DNA from: Klebsiella spallanzanii
GTDB taxonomy: Bacteria; Pseudomonadota; Gammaproteobacteria; Enterobacterales; Enterobacteriaceae
DNA length: 64,000 nucleotides
Assembly (NCBI RefSeq): GCF_902158555.1
Contig: NZ_CABGGS010000045.1
Location: forward strand, 1-64,000
Direction: 5' to 3'
Numbering within the stretch: the stretch's first letter is position 1; every line of letters starts with the position of its first letter. The position numbers and the translations under genes are program-made. Positions 26,494 to 34,206 of this stretch are shown piece after piece. Under the pieces are notes generated by a model. The model was not told the DNA's origin, did no database searches, and saw nothing but the letters and a program-made list of their open reading frames with translations.

Positions 26494-27273
26494 CTATTCA
26501 ATATATACAACAATCTTACCATCTGATTGTTCTGTCACGGTAATATCTTTAGTTGTACCATCACTAAGTTGAGCAAATCCATAGTGCTGTTTCCCTTCAC
26601 TTTCAGTTAACGTTACGTTCTCACATTGCTGTGAGTATTGACGTAACTGTTTATGATAGATATCCGTTACCACCTCGCATGCTGTACGTTCCAGCATCGC
26701 TTTGCTTCCGTTGAACGCAAAGTTCCCGATGCCATATACAATCCAGATCCCAAGCCAGACCAGCAACAGCATTTTCCCCTGGCCAACGGCTTTACAACGT
26801 TTAGCAATATAAACTGGCGAAAAAAGAATCCACCATTTTGAAAAACTTGCCTTACCATGTTTATCCAGTAGCTTCCAGTCCATATAGAACAAGATAATCA
26901 GGGCAATCATAACGAACAGATTAACCGTATAGTTGACAGCTAAACTAAACAAACATGCGGATAAAACGCCGATAAAAAACAATCCCGTTGCAATCCAGAT
27001 ATATTTTTCATGTAACGACGAGTTGTCTATATTTAATAATTTACGGATACTCTCAGCGCTTACCAAATCAGACTGTTTACGATCGCCAACAATAAAAGAA
27101 ATCAATTTATTATTATACAGTACCCTGGCTTCATCGTTTAACAAAATTGATTTCATTTCACGGATGAATTTTAAATCTGCATCATCACGCTCACTTACTT
27201 TTTGTATCGCATGGTTTAATTCATCAACGCTGGCATTCATATCCAGCTCAAGATATTCATAATAGTTTATCAT
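26494..27273 (-). CDS. Membrane protein with degenerate J-like domain
   Basis: A 259-residue protein. The first 60 residues resemble a DnaJ domain: YYEYLELDMNASVDELNHAI for helices I-II and IREMKSILLNDEARVLYNNK for helix III. The HPD tripeptide that activates DnaK is absent; the short link reads ERDDADL. About four membrane segments follow (near 90-112, 115-132, 143-155 and 168-188). The C-terminal domain has two cysteines (TACEVV, QQCENV) and a beta-rich end. Without HPD it should not stimulate DnaK. Function unknown. Confidence 0.6.
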   Translation of the reverse strand: MINYYEYLELDMNASVDELNHAIQKVSERDDADLKFIREMKSILLNDEARVLYNNKLISFIVGDRKQSDLVSAESIRKLLNIDNSSLHEKYIWIATGLFFIGVLSACLFSLAVNYTVNLFVMIALIILFYMDWKLLDKHGKASFSKWWILFSPVYIAKRCKAVGQGKMLLLVWLGIWIVYGIGNFAFNGSKAMLERTACEVVTDIYHKQLRQYSQQCENVTLTESEGKQHYGFAQLSDGTTKDITVTEQSDGKIVVYIE

Positions 27274-27406
27274 GATAATTCCTTATCTTTACATAATAGC
27301 CGAAATATTACAGAGAACGTTAAACTGGTATACTTCAAGAGTATTGAACAGGAGGAGAGTATGGCGGTAAATATAAAATAATTATTAAAATACGTAATCA
27401 TTTCCC
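27274..27406. other. Intergenic spacer
   Basis: A short spacer upstream of the J-like gene. A 6-codon frame at 27361 is not a gene. Nothing else is seen. Confidence 0.4.
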
Positions 27407-27511
27407 TTATTGACCTAACAAAACAACAATCCCTATACAGACAAGCAACATGAATAAAGCGCCAAAGCCAAGATAGGCTTTAAAAAGCCTCTTAATTCTT
27501 TCTGGTTTCAT
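27407..27511 (-). CDS. 34-residue membrane microprotein
   Basis: The frame reads MKPERIKRLFKAYLGFGALF and ends in a hydrophobic helix (MLLVCIGIVVLLGQ). Its ATG overlaps the stop of the 53-residue membrane protein gene by ATGA, and an AGG lies just upstream, so translation is likely coupled. A basic N-terminus with one membrane helix is typical of small regulatory membrane proteins. No family recognised. Confidence 0.5.
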   Translation of the reverse strand: MKPERIKRLFKAYLGFGALFMLLVCIGIVVLLGQ

Positions 27512-27669
27512 TTTGACCTCACGACTACAGCAAAAAGAATAGCACCAAATATGGGGTCTATAAGCATACTGATAACAAACCATATGAAGAACGAACGGCC
27601 ACTGGCCTGAGCTAATTTACCAATAACTATCGATGCTCCGATCCACAAAAGTAAAAGAATAAATGCCAT
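27508..27669 (-). CDS. 53-residue two-helix membrane protein
   Basis: I start at ATG 27669, which has AAGGAG 7 bases upstream, rather than the longer open frame to 27726. The product (MAFILLLLWIGASIVIGKLA...) has two membrane helices and the motif LAQASGRSFFIWFVISMLID. That motif recalls small phage and enterobacterial membrane proteins of unknown function. It is the first gene of a coupled pair. Confidence 0.6.
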   Translation of the reverse strand: MAFILLLLWIGASIVIGKLAQASGRSFFIWFVISMLIDPIFGAILFAVVVRSK

Positions 27670-28112
27670 CGTTGGCTCCTTGAAAAATAGCAATAAATGA
27701 CTGAAGTGGTGGTTTAATGCCGTCACTTTGTCCGGTAAACATGTTGAATAGATGGGCAGACTTATATCTGCCGCATTGAAACATCCTTGCTATAGGCGCA
27801 TGGTGCATCTCCTTATTGTCACCCGGTAAGAATCCTGGCCTGATTCTAATTAAATCCTCTCTAAGATAGGGAGGTTATGAGTGCAGGTAAAATTGTTATT
27901 ACCGATCGAATTTCAATAATTGATCTGTACAATCTATCTGTATAAACGATCAATTTAATTAATTTGATAGCTTATAACTATCATTATAATGATATCGATC
28001 GTTTTTGCAGATCAGTTTAGGTGGGGGGTGTTGTGTATTAAAATTGATGAGGCAAATAGTGGGTATTTTTTATTCATTAAAAACATAAGGATATGACATT
28101 TCTCATAACCTT
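27670..28112. other. Intergenic region, AT-rich
   Basis: No gene is supported. The segment 27930-28015 has runs of ATCGAT and TAATTT and several imperfect inverted repeats (GATCGAATTTC, AACGATCAATT, CGATCGTTT) that could be operator-like. No named factor fits clearly. Confidence 0.35.
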
Positions 28113-28403
28113 CTAGTCAAAGGTATGACCACAATCGCCACACTCATATCTGTCAAACAGGAGTCCATCAAGGGCTGAGCCGGTAACCGCTCCCGCAGTT
28201 GCACCAGCCACAAACCTCCCTAAAACAGCACCAATAACAGCCCCGGTCGCAGTCCCCAGAACTGGCACAACAGAGCCAATTGCAGCCCCCGAGCTTGCTC
28301 CACTAAGGGCTCCAGCCACACCTCCAGCAATACTTCCTGCCTTCCTCCCAATATTACGTTCACTTACACGGTCAGAACCACATTCCGGGCATATCGTAGT
28401 CAT
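28113..28403 (-). CDS. Zinc-ribbon protein with glycine-zipper core
   Basis: A 96-residue protein. N-terminal CPECGSDRV and C-terminal CGDCGH pair as a split zinc ribbon. Between them lies a Gly/Ala-rich membrane-inserting segment with GxxxG repeats (GSIAGGVAGALSGASSGAAI). Similar small proteins occur in bacteria and phages, with unknown role. TTCTCCTG complements a ribosome site just upstream of the ATG. It stands next to the integrase, so it is island cargo. Confidence 0.65.
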   Translation of the reverse strand: MTTICPECGSDRVSERNIGRKAGSIAGGVAGALSGASSGAAIGSVVPVLGTATGAVIGAVLGRFVAGATAGAVTGSALDGLLFDRYECGDCGHTFD

Positions 28404-28435
28404 TTCTTATTCTCCTGATTTATAGTTGTTAAAAG

Positions 28436-28471
28436 CAAAAAGGCATCCGAACGTTACTGAACGGATGCCTT
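28436..28471 (-). terminator. Terminator after the integrase
   Basis: AAGGCATCCG and CGGATGCCTT form a 10-bp stem with a 12-base loop, followed on the minus strand by a T-rich tail. It ends the integrase transcript. Confidence 0.8.
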
Positions 28472-28528
28472 CTCATAGGTAATTTTATCGTTAATGGTTA
28501 TTTAGTAATTAAATAATCAATTGGGTTT

Positions 28529-29740
28529 TCACGCTGTTTTATCAAACACTCCTTGCATCACAGTCCTGTTTGCTAAAGAGTCAATATAATTTGCATACCA
28601 CTGCAACATCTCCCTACGCTGCTCTAGATATTGAGCATGGTTGTAAGTACCACGGATAGTGTTCTTATCAACATGTGCAAGCTGTAACTCGATCCACGCC
28701 GTGTTATAGCCCTTTTCGTGCAAGATCGTACTCATCGTATGCCTGAAACCATGCCCGGTAGCCCTTCCGTGATAACCAACTCTTTTTAGTACTTGATTGA
28801 TGCTCGCTTCACTCATTGGTTTTGTGATGTCGTTACGACCAGGGAAAACCAGATTGTAACGACCAGTAACTGCCTGAATTTCACGAAGTGACGCCACAAC
28901 TTGATCAGATAAGGGGACCAAATGCGGGCGGCGCATCTTCATCCTTTCTACTGGCACCTCCCACACTCGCTTACCGAAATCAAACTCCTTCCACTCTGCC
29001 TGACGAAGCTCGATAGTGCGAACGCCAGTCAGCATCAAAATGCGTGTGGCAAGCCGAGTTATCGGGCTACCTGAATACGCAGCAAGAGCTTGTAAGAAAT
29101 CAGGTAATTCACCAGCTAGCAGGTGGGGATAATTGGTAGACTTAGGCGCAGTCAGTGCGCTGGCTAGTTCAGAGGCTGGGTTTGTTTCAGCCCTGCCAGT
29201 GACAATGGCATAGCGAAACACCTGATTGCAGGCCTGACGAATTTTACGCAACTTATCGAGGACGCCTCGCTTTTCTAATTTACGGAGCGAATTGAGCACT
29301 TCTAGCGGCGTAATCTCAGCAATGGGTCGTTTACCGATATCAGGAAAAATATCGTTCTCAAACGCTTCCATCAGATCTTCAGCGTAGCCTTTCGACCAGT
29401 TAGGACGCTTGTATTCATGCCATTCCAGCGCAATCGCTTTGAAGGTATTTTCAACACTGGCTTTTTTAGCCAATTTTTCTGCTTTCTTTTCTTCTCCTGG
29501 GTCACCACCCAAAGCAATAACCTTCCGTGCTTCTTCTCGCTTCAGGCGAGCATCAGCCAAAGAGATATCTGGGTAAACACCGATAGAAAGCTTTTTCTCT
29601 TTCCCAAAAAATCGGTACTTCAAACGCCAATACTTTGCGCCGTTAGGTTTTACCAGCAAATACAACCCACCACCATCAGTAAGTTTGTATTCCTTCTCCT
29701 TTGGTTTTGCAGTGTCTATCTGTCGTGCATTTAGTGGCAT
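28529..29740 (-). CDS. P4-like tyrosine integrase
   Basis: A 403-residue integrase: an N-terminal arm-binding DUF4102 domain (KPKEKEYKLTDGGGLYLLVK), a SAM-like core-binding domain, and the catalytic domain with Arg in GVRTIELRQ, His-x-x-Arg in GHGFRHTMS, a second His in QLAHVDKNT and Tyr in TYNHAQ. It should integrate an element into the tRNA-Arg gene 175 bases away, as E. coli intD of DLP12 does at argU. It reads away from the tRNA, so the element extends leftward. The gene looks intact. Confidence 0.92.
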   Translation of the reverse strand: MPLNARQIDTAKPKEKEYKLTDGGGLYLLVKPNGAKYWRLKYRFFGKEKKLSIGVYPDISLADARLKREEARKVIALGGDPGEEKKAEKLAKKASVENTFKAIALEWHEYKRPNWSKGYAEDLMEAFENDIFPDIGKRPIAEITPLEVLNSLRKLEKRGVLDKLRKIRQACNQVFRYAIVTGRAETNPASELASALTAPKSTNYPHLLAGELPDFLQALAAYSGSPITRLATRILMLTGVRTIELRQAEWKEFDFGKRVWEVPVERMKMRRPHLVPLSDQVVASLREIQAVTGRYNLVFPGRNDITKPMSEASINQVLKRVGYHGRATGHGFRHTMSTILHEKGYNTAWIELQLAHVDKNTIRGTYNHAQYLEQRREMLQWYANYIDSLANRTVMQGVFDKTA

Positions 29741-29914
29741 ATGGGGCCCCTAATTTCCATTGAACGAGATGAGCCCCCTCAAAGGCCCCCAGCTACCACT
29801 TGATTTAGGTAGAACTGAGTTGACTTCGATAGAACTCGTGACAGAAAAATCCAGTAATATCAGGGAGTATAAAGGATAAAAAGAGAATTCAGTAGAGGTG
29901 TGTTGACTTGAAAA

Positions 29915-29991
29915 TGGTACGCCCTACAGGGCTCGAACCTGTGACCTACGGCTTAGAAGGCCGTTGCTCTATCCAACTGAGCTAAGGGCGC
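29915..29991 (-). tRNA. argU: tRNA-Arg (anticodon TCT)
   Basis: 77 bases on the minus strand fold as a cloverleaf: acceptor stem GCGCCCT / AGGGCGT, D-loop with AGCTCAGTTGGATAGAGC, anticodon stem ACGGC / GCCGT around CTTCTAA (anticodon TCT), T-loop GGTTCGAGCC and encoded CCA. It decodes AGA/AGG. It is the expected attachment site of the adjacent integrase and the border between island and core DNA. Confidence 0.97.
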
Positions 29992-30222
29992 ACTGAGAAG
30001 TGAGAACTTCATGATGTGCAATCGCCGAGAATTATACGGTGCACGCCTGACGAGTCAATGTATTTTGCCGTGAAACTGCGGTTGTGCGGCTAACTTATTG
30101 AATTACCCATCTCACACGCTCAAATTGCATACAATTCAGACTTTTACAGCACGTAAAGTCTGCAAGACTGCTACGGCTTGCGTAAAGCCGCTAAAGCGCC
30201 TGCACAAGCGTCAGTTCATCGA

Positions 30223-30708
30223 TCATCGTTTCACTTCGCACACAAACAGCGGTGTATCGACAATCATGAAAACTAGCGTATCGTCTCTAACCCTGATCAC
30301 TCTGGTCAACATTTTTTGCTCAGGCCGGGTTGAAAAGAAAAATGCCGGTAGATACTTTTTAAAGTAGCCGAACTCCTCGCCGTTACTGTAATTCATAATG
30401 CTGGCGTCATTATACATAACCATAACGTTATTCTTTTTCATCAGATAGCTAAAAGTCTTGCGTATTCTCAATATGGCATCGCTTGCCGAATCACGGCCGG
30501 CGATAGTGATAAACCCATCCCCATTGTCAAAAGAGATATTCATATGAAAATCAATGGTACGGTCTTTATCAAGAATACTCAGGTTCGCATCACAGGCTAT
30601 GGCTTCCGCCTGCGACCTGAAATGACTAATGAGATAAACACAAATAATCAATATAATCAAAGAACTAAACGCCATAACATAGCTAACATTGTCATTCAAC
30701 TTCCACAT
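30223..30708 (-). CDS. YqeJ-like membrane partner of the second regulator
   Basis: A 161-residue protein with one N-terminal membrane helix (VMAFSSLIILIICVYLI) and a periplasmic domain. Like the 23247 product it has one Cys soon after the helix (IACDAN), a D-N-G/T-G-F-I core (FDNGDGFITI), and a Cys near the end (FVCEVKR). It begins 14 bases after its ToxR-like partner. Proposed role: periplasmic cofactor of that regulator. Sequence identity to the paralogue is low, so this rests on layout and a few motifs. Confidence 0.6.
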   Translation of the reverse strand: MWKLNDNVSYVMAFSSLIILIICVYLISHFRSQAEAIACDANLSILDKDRTIDFHMNISFDNGDGFITIAGRDSASDAILRIRKTFSYLMKKNNVMVMYNDASIMNYSNGEEFGYFKKYLPAFFFSTRPEQKMLTRVIRVRDDTLVFMIVDTPLFVCEVKR

Positions 30709-30722
30709 GGTTCACTAACCTA

Positions 30723-31493
30723 TCAATTTAAAAAATAAAATGATTGACACTTTGCATAGGCGCCTGAACCGGACCTATTACGACAGGCAATTAATGACGG
30801 ATATTCAGCCACATGATTTCCGGTGATATAAACCCAGCGATCGGTACGACAATCTACCGCTGACTTACTGATTAAATTCTCAAAAACACCGTCATCATCA
30901 GTGGTAACGTTGGCAAAAATCCGGCACTTATCAACGGGATTGCTTTCTACGTAAGAAGAAAAGTAATCCTTCTGCGGCGAAATGAAAAAATACAATCCCA
31001 GGAGCATTAGAGAAAAAATCCCTATGGCATAAAAAACAATCAGCCCTTTTTTTTTACCATCAACACTCTTTTCTACATGATTTTTATTCACTTCAACTAC
31101 AGTGTGATTTATTTCTAAAATCTCATGAAGTTCTTCCTTAGCATCTATAATGCTCTCCTTGCGTTCGATGGCGATACTGGAAGGGATAGTAAATCCACGC
31201 TTGGGGATCGTTTTGATCACTTCCCTGCCACCGTCTATTCGCGCTAACGCCTTTCTCAACAATGAGATGTTTTGATGCAATGTATTCGCATTAACATTCA
31301 TACCCCGCTCATTCCAGACCCGCGTTAACAATGCTTCCTGAGTGATGATTTCGCCCTGATTTTCAAGCAATATTTTAAAACAGTTACTAGCAGGGATAGG
31401 CAATGACACCATTTTATCCCCGTCAACATAGCTAATAAGGTGTGCCTCAGAATCATATATAAGCGATTCATTTATAATATAAAGTACAGCCAC
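30723..31493 (-). CDS. ToxR/YqeI-like membrane-bound regulator, second copy
   Basis: A 256-residue protein starting at GTG 31493, with GGAGG upstream. Its winged helix (residues 1-108) shows EIITQEALLTRVWNERGMNV, TLHQNISLLRKAL and IPKRGFTIPS. One membrane helix lies near 150-171, and the periplasmic domain has three cysteines (DKCRIF, VDCRTD, ACRNRS, plus CQSF). It is divergent from fimA and about 0.7 kb away, so it may control the fim operon; this is inference. A paralogous pair sits near the other fimbrial operon. Confidence 0.7.
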   Translation of the reverse strand: MAVLYIINESLIYDSEAHLISYVDGDKMVSLPIPASNCFKILLENQGEIITQEALLTRVWNERGMNVNANTLHQNISLLRKALARIDGGREVIKTIPKRGFTIPSSIAIERKESIIDAKEELHEILEINHTVVEVNKNHVEKSVDGKKKGLIVFYAIGIFSLMLLGLYFFISPQKDYFSSYVESNPVDKCRIFANVTTDDDGVFENLISKSAVDCRTDRWVYITGNHVAEYPSLIACRNRSGSGAYAKCQSFYFLN

Positions 31494-32215
31494 TCAAACC
31501 ACCTCCGATAAGATAATGTCAGGCACGGTCACACAGCAGCAAAATGTGTCGCTGCAAAAGCTTTCTTTCTCAACTGACTAATTGATATGGATTATATTAA
31601 AATCGATAACTCCACTCAAATAAAATAAACATTTACTTTCTTAAAATAATTGTCAGGTTTTCTAAAAAACTTCATAAATCACAACAAAATCACAACCTTA
31701 AAATCATCATACAAATAAATAATTCATTAATCTCATAAATACATGAGTGGTAACACCACACGCTTAGCAGGTACATTTTGTTGCATATGAAAGTGCTACT
31801 ACAACTTGCCCGCTCTTAAATTAGTAATAACGCAAGTGACTAATTCAGTTTCTTATGCCGCCATTGGGATAGGAGAGTAAAGGAATCATCTGCATATTTT
31901 CAGCAAGGAAAAAATCGTGAAAAATAGAAAACAAAACTCAATTTTAATGATGTTCACCACTTTTAGAAAAACTGCTTTCCACAGTCAAATTCTAATGATT
32001 GTGATGGAATTAATTAATCACCAAGGGAGCGACATTATATATCGGCAAAGCACTGTGCCGAATACATCCTAACCCACGCTAAATAGTGACGTTGAATAGG
32101 ATGAAAATGTGCAGGTTCGGCGACCGGATCATTCTCTAAATAGAGAAACCCTGGAGGCCAGGACGACCATCTATTCGATTCGTAATATCTCTATCTAAAT
32201 AAAAAGGAACATTGT
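31494..32215. promoter_or_regulatory. fimA upstream region
   Basis: About 720 AT-rich bases separate the divergent regulator from fimA. Near fimA there are two small inverted repeats, TTCTCT-AAAT-AGAGAA (32132-32147) and CCTGG-AGG-CCAGG (32150-32162), which probably lie in the leader. I found no fimS-type pair of 9-bp repeats (TTGGGGCCA), and no fimB or fimE gene is in the window, so phase inversion is not supported. AAGGA precedes the fimA ATG. Confidence 0.5.
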
Positions 32216-32764
32216 ATGAAAATCAAAACCCTGGCGATTGCTGTACTGTCAGCCATGTCCCTGAGTTCAGCGGCAGCTTATGCAGATACCACCGCGGTCA
32301 ACGGCGGCACAGTGCATTTTAAAGGGGAAGTGGTCAACGCCGCCTGCGCAGTCGACGCCGATTCAGTAGAGCAAACGGTACAAATGGGCCAGGTGCGCAC
32401 AGCTAAACTCGCCAGCGCAGGCAGCACCAGCACCGCCGTTGGCTTCAACATCCAGCTAAACGATTGTGACACCAGCGTCGCAACCAAAGCTTCCGTCGCA
32501 TTCGCCGGTACAGCGATCAACAGCACTAATGCCAACGTTCTGGCTCTGCAAAGCTCTGCCGCAGGTGGTGCATCCAATGTCGGCGTACAGATCCTCGATA
32601 AAACCGGCACCCCGCTGGCGCTTGATGGCACATCCTTCAGCTCCGCTGTAACGTTGATCGATGGCACCAATATCATCCCGTTCCAGGCTCGTTACTACGC
32701 CACTGGCACAGCAACGGCCGGTACCGCCAACGCTGACGCCACTTTCAAAGTTCAATACGAGTAA
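32216..32764 (+). CDS. fimA: Type 1 fimbria major pilin
   Basis: A 182-residue FimA: signal peptide ending AAAYA, donor strand [16 protein letters not shown], second Cys in LNDCDTS, C-terminal FKVQYE. It is very close in order and wording to Klebsiella FimA. It polymerises into the fimbrial rod through donor-strand exchange. First gene of the rightward operon, followed by a hairpin that probably sets its transcript apart from the rest. Confidence 0.95.
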   Translation: MKIKTLAIAVLSAMSLSSAAAYADTTAVNGGTVHFKGEVVNAACAVDADSVEQTVQMGQVRTAKLASAGSTSTAVGFNIQLNDCDTSVATKASVAFAGTAINSTNANVLALQSSAAGGASNVGVQILDKTGTPLALDGTSFSSAVTLIDGTNIIPFQARYYATGTATAGTANADATFKVQYE

Positions 32765-32782
32765 TTCCAAAGAGTTGCAGGG

Positions 32783-32824
32783 AAGCGTTAAGGGCCAGGA
32801 CGGCCCACCTTCTTTAACGTGCTT
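32783..32824 (+). promoter_or_regulatory. Hairpin between fimA and fimI
   Basis: Outer arms AAGC-GTTAA and TTAAC-GTGCTT with an inner GGGCC / GGCCC stem form a long imperfect hairpin. It probably limits read-through from fimA or stabilises fimA mRNA. No T-run follows. Confidence 0.55.
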
Positions 32825-32836
32825 AAGGTAACTACG

Positions 32837-33376
32837 ATGCAAGGGATGAAATCAGGGCTGTTGATGTTTCTGCTGCCATCGCTCGCGCTAGCCTCCAACC
32901 GCTGGGATATCACCTTGCCGGAAGGAAATATGCGCTTTCAGGGTGTCATTATTGCCGAATCCTGCCGCGTAGAGACTGGAGACCAGCAGATGACAGTCAA
33001 CATGGGACGCATCAGCAGCAACCGCCTGCACGCGGCAGGGGAAGATACCAATCCCGTCTCTTTTGATATTCATTTACAGGATTGCACAACGGCAGTCAGC
33101 CAGCGCGTCGGTATCGCTTTTCTCGGCGTGGCTGACGGTAAAAATTCGGACGTACTGTCGGTTGGCGAAGGCCCAGGCATCGCTAGCGGCATCGGCGTTG
33201 CGCTATTCGACGAGGAGGATCGTCAAATCCCGCTCAATAGCCCACCACTCGCCTGGACGCCACTGTATAACGGGCCGGTAACACTGCATTTTGTCGCCAA
33301 ATATCGTGCTACTGGCCGGCAGGTCACCGGGGGCATCGCTAACGCTCAGGCTGGATTCACCTTGACCTACCAATAA
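32837..33376 (+). CDS. fimI: Fimbrial protein FimI
   Basis: A 179-residue pilin-like protein between fimA and fimC, as in all type 1 operons. Signal peptide ends PSLALA; cysteines are in AESCRVE and LQDCTTA; the C-terminus is TLTYQ. FimI is needed for type 1 assembly in Klebsiella and is thought to stop or anchor the rod. I use ATG 32837 with TAAGG upstream; a GTG lies at 32819. Confidence 0.88.
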   Translation: MQGMKSGLLMFLLPSLALASNRWDITLPEGNMRFQGVIIAESCRVETGDQQMTVNMGRISSNRLHAAGEDTNPVSFDIHLQDCTTAVSQRVGIAFLGVADGKNSDVLSVGEGPGIASGIGVALFDEEDRQIPLNSPPLAWTPLYNGPVTLHFVAKYRATGRQVTGGIANAQAGFTLTYQ

Positions 33377-33403
33377 GACATAGCCAACACGTAGGGACAG
33401 GAA

Positions 33404-34123
33404 ATGACGTTGATTAATAAAGAGGAATACGTGAAAAAGACCACCGTGATGGCTCGCTGCCTACTGGCGGGTTTACTAATGATAGCCGCGCTTCGCGCCG
33501 AAGCCGGTGTCGCGCTGGGTACAACCCGCGTTATCTACCCTGCCGGGCAGAAACAGGTTCAACTACCGGTAACCAACAATGCCGAAAACAGCACCTATCT
33601 GATTCAATCCTGGGTAGAAAACAACGACGGGCAGAAAGAGAGCCGCTTTGTTATTACCCCGCCGCTGTTCGCCATGCAGGGCAAGAAAGAGAACACGCTG
33701 CGCATTATTGATGCGACCAACAATCTGCTGCCGAAAGATCGCGAAAGCCTGTTCTGGATCAACGTGAAAGCGATTCCTTCAATGGATAAAGCGAAGCTCA
33801 AAGATAACACGCTCCAGTTGGCGATTATTAGCCGCATCAAGCTCTACTACCGACCGACGAAACTGGCTTTTCCTCCCGATCAAGCCCCGGAAAAGCTGCG
33901 CTTTCGCCGCAGCGCCTCCAGCCTGACGCTCAGCAACCCGACCCCGTATTACCTGACGGTAACTGAATTAAATGCCGGTACACGGGTGCTGGAAAACGCG
34001 CTAGTACCACCAATGGGCGAAGCATCGGTTTCGCTTCCGCCTGACGCTGGTAGCACAATTACTTACCGGACTATCAATGATTACGGCGCTTTGACGGCAA
34101 GAATGCAAGGCCTCGCGCAATAG
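33404..34123 (+). CDS. fimC: Type 1 fimbria chaperone
   Basis: A 239-residue chaperone nearly colinear with E. coli FimC: GVALGTTRVIYPAGQKQVQL at the mature start, STYLIQSWVENNDG, RESLFWINVKAIPS and RIKLYYRP. It donates its G1 strand to subunits in the periplasm. ATG 33404 aligns with the E. coli start; GTG 33431 with AGAGGA upstream is an alternative. Confidence 0.95.
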   Translation: MTLINKEEYVKKTTVMARCLLAGLLMIAALRAEAGVALGTTRVIYPAGQKQVQLPVTNNAENSTYLIQSWVENNDGQKESRFVITPPLFAMQGKKENTLRIIDATNNLLPKDRESLFWINVKAIPSMDKAKLKDNTLQLAIISRIKLYYRPTKLAFPPDQAPEKLRFRRSASSLTLSNPTPYYLTVTELNAGTRVLENALVPPMGEASVSLPPDAGSTITYRTINDYGALTARMQGLAQ

Positions 34124-34206
34124 CCTCAGCAGGACGCTTTTCACCGCACAACCGCTGAATTAACGCATCAGAAATTATCGCCGGACGACTTCGAGCCGGA
34201 GGGACC

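Noticed and set aside
31494..32215. fimS invertible promoter switch
   Set aside because: No pair of TTGGGGCCA-like inverted repeats and no fimB/fimE genes were found; the short inverted repeats near 32132-32162 are leader hairpins.
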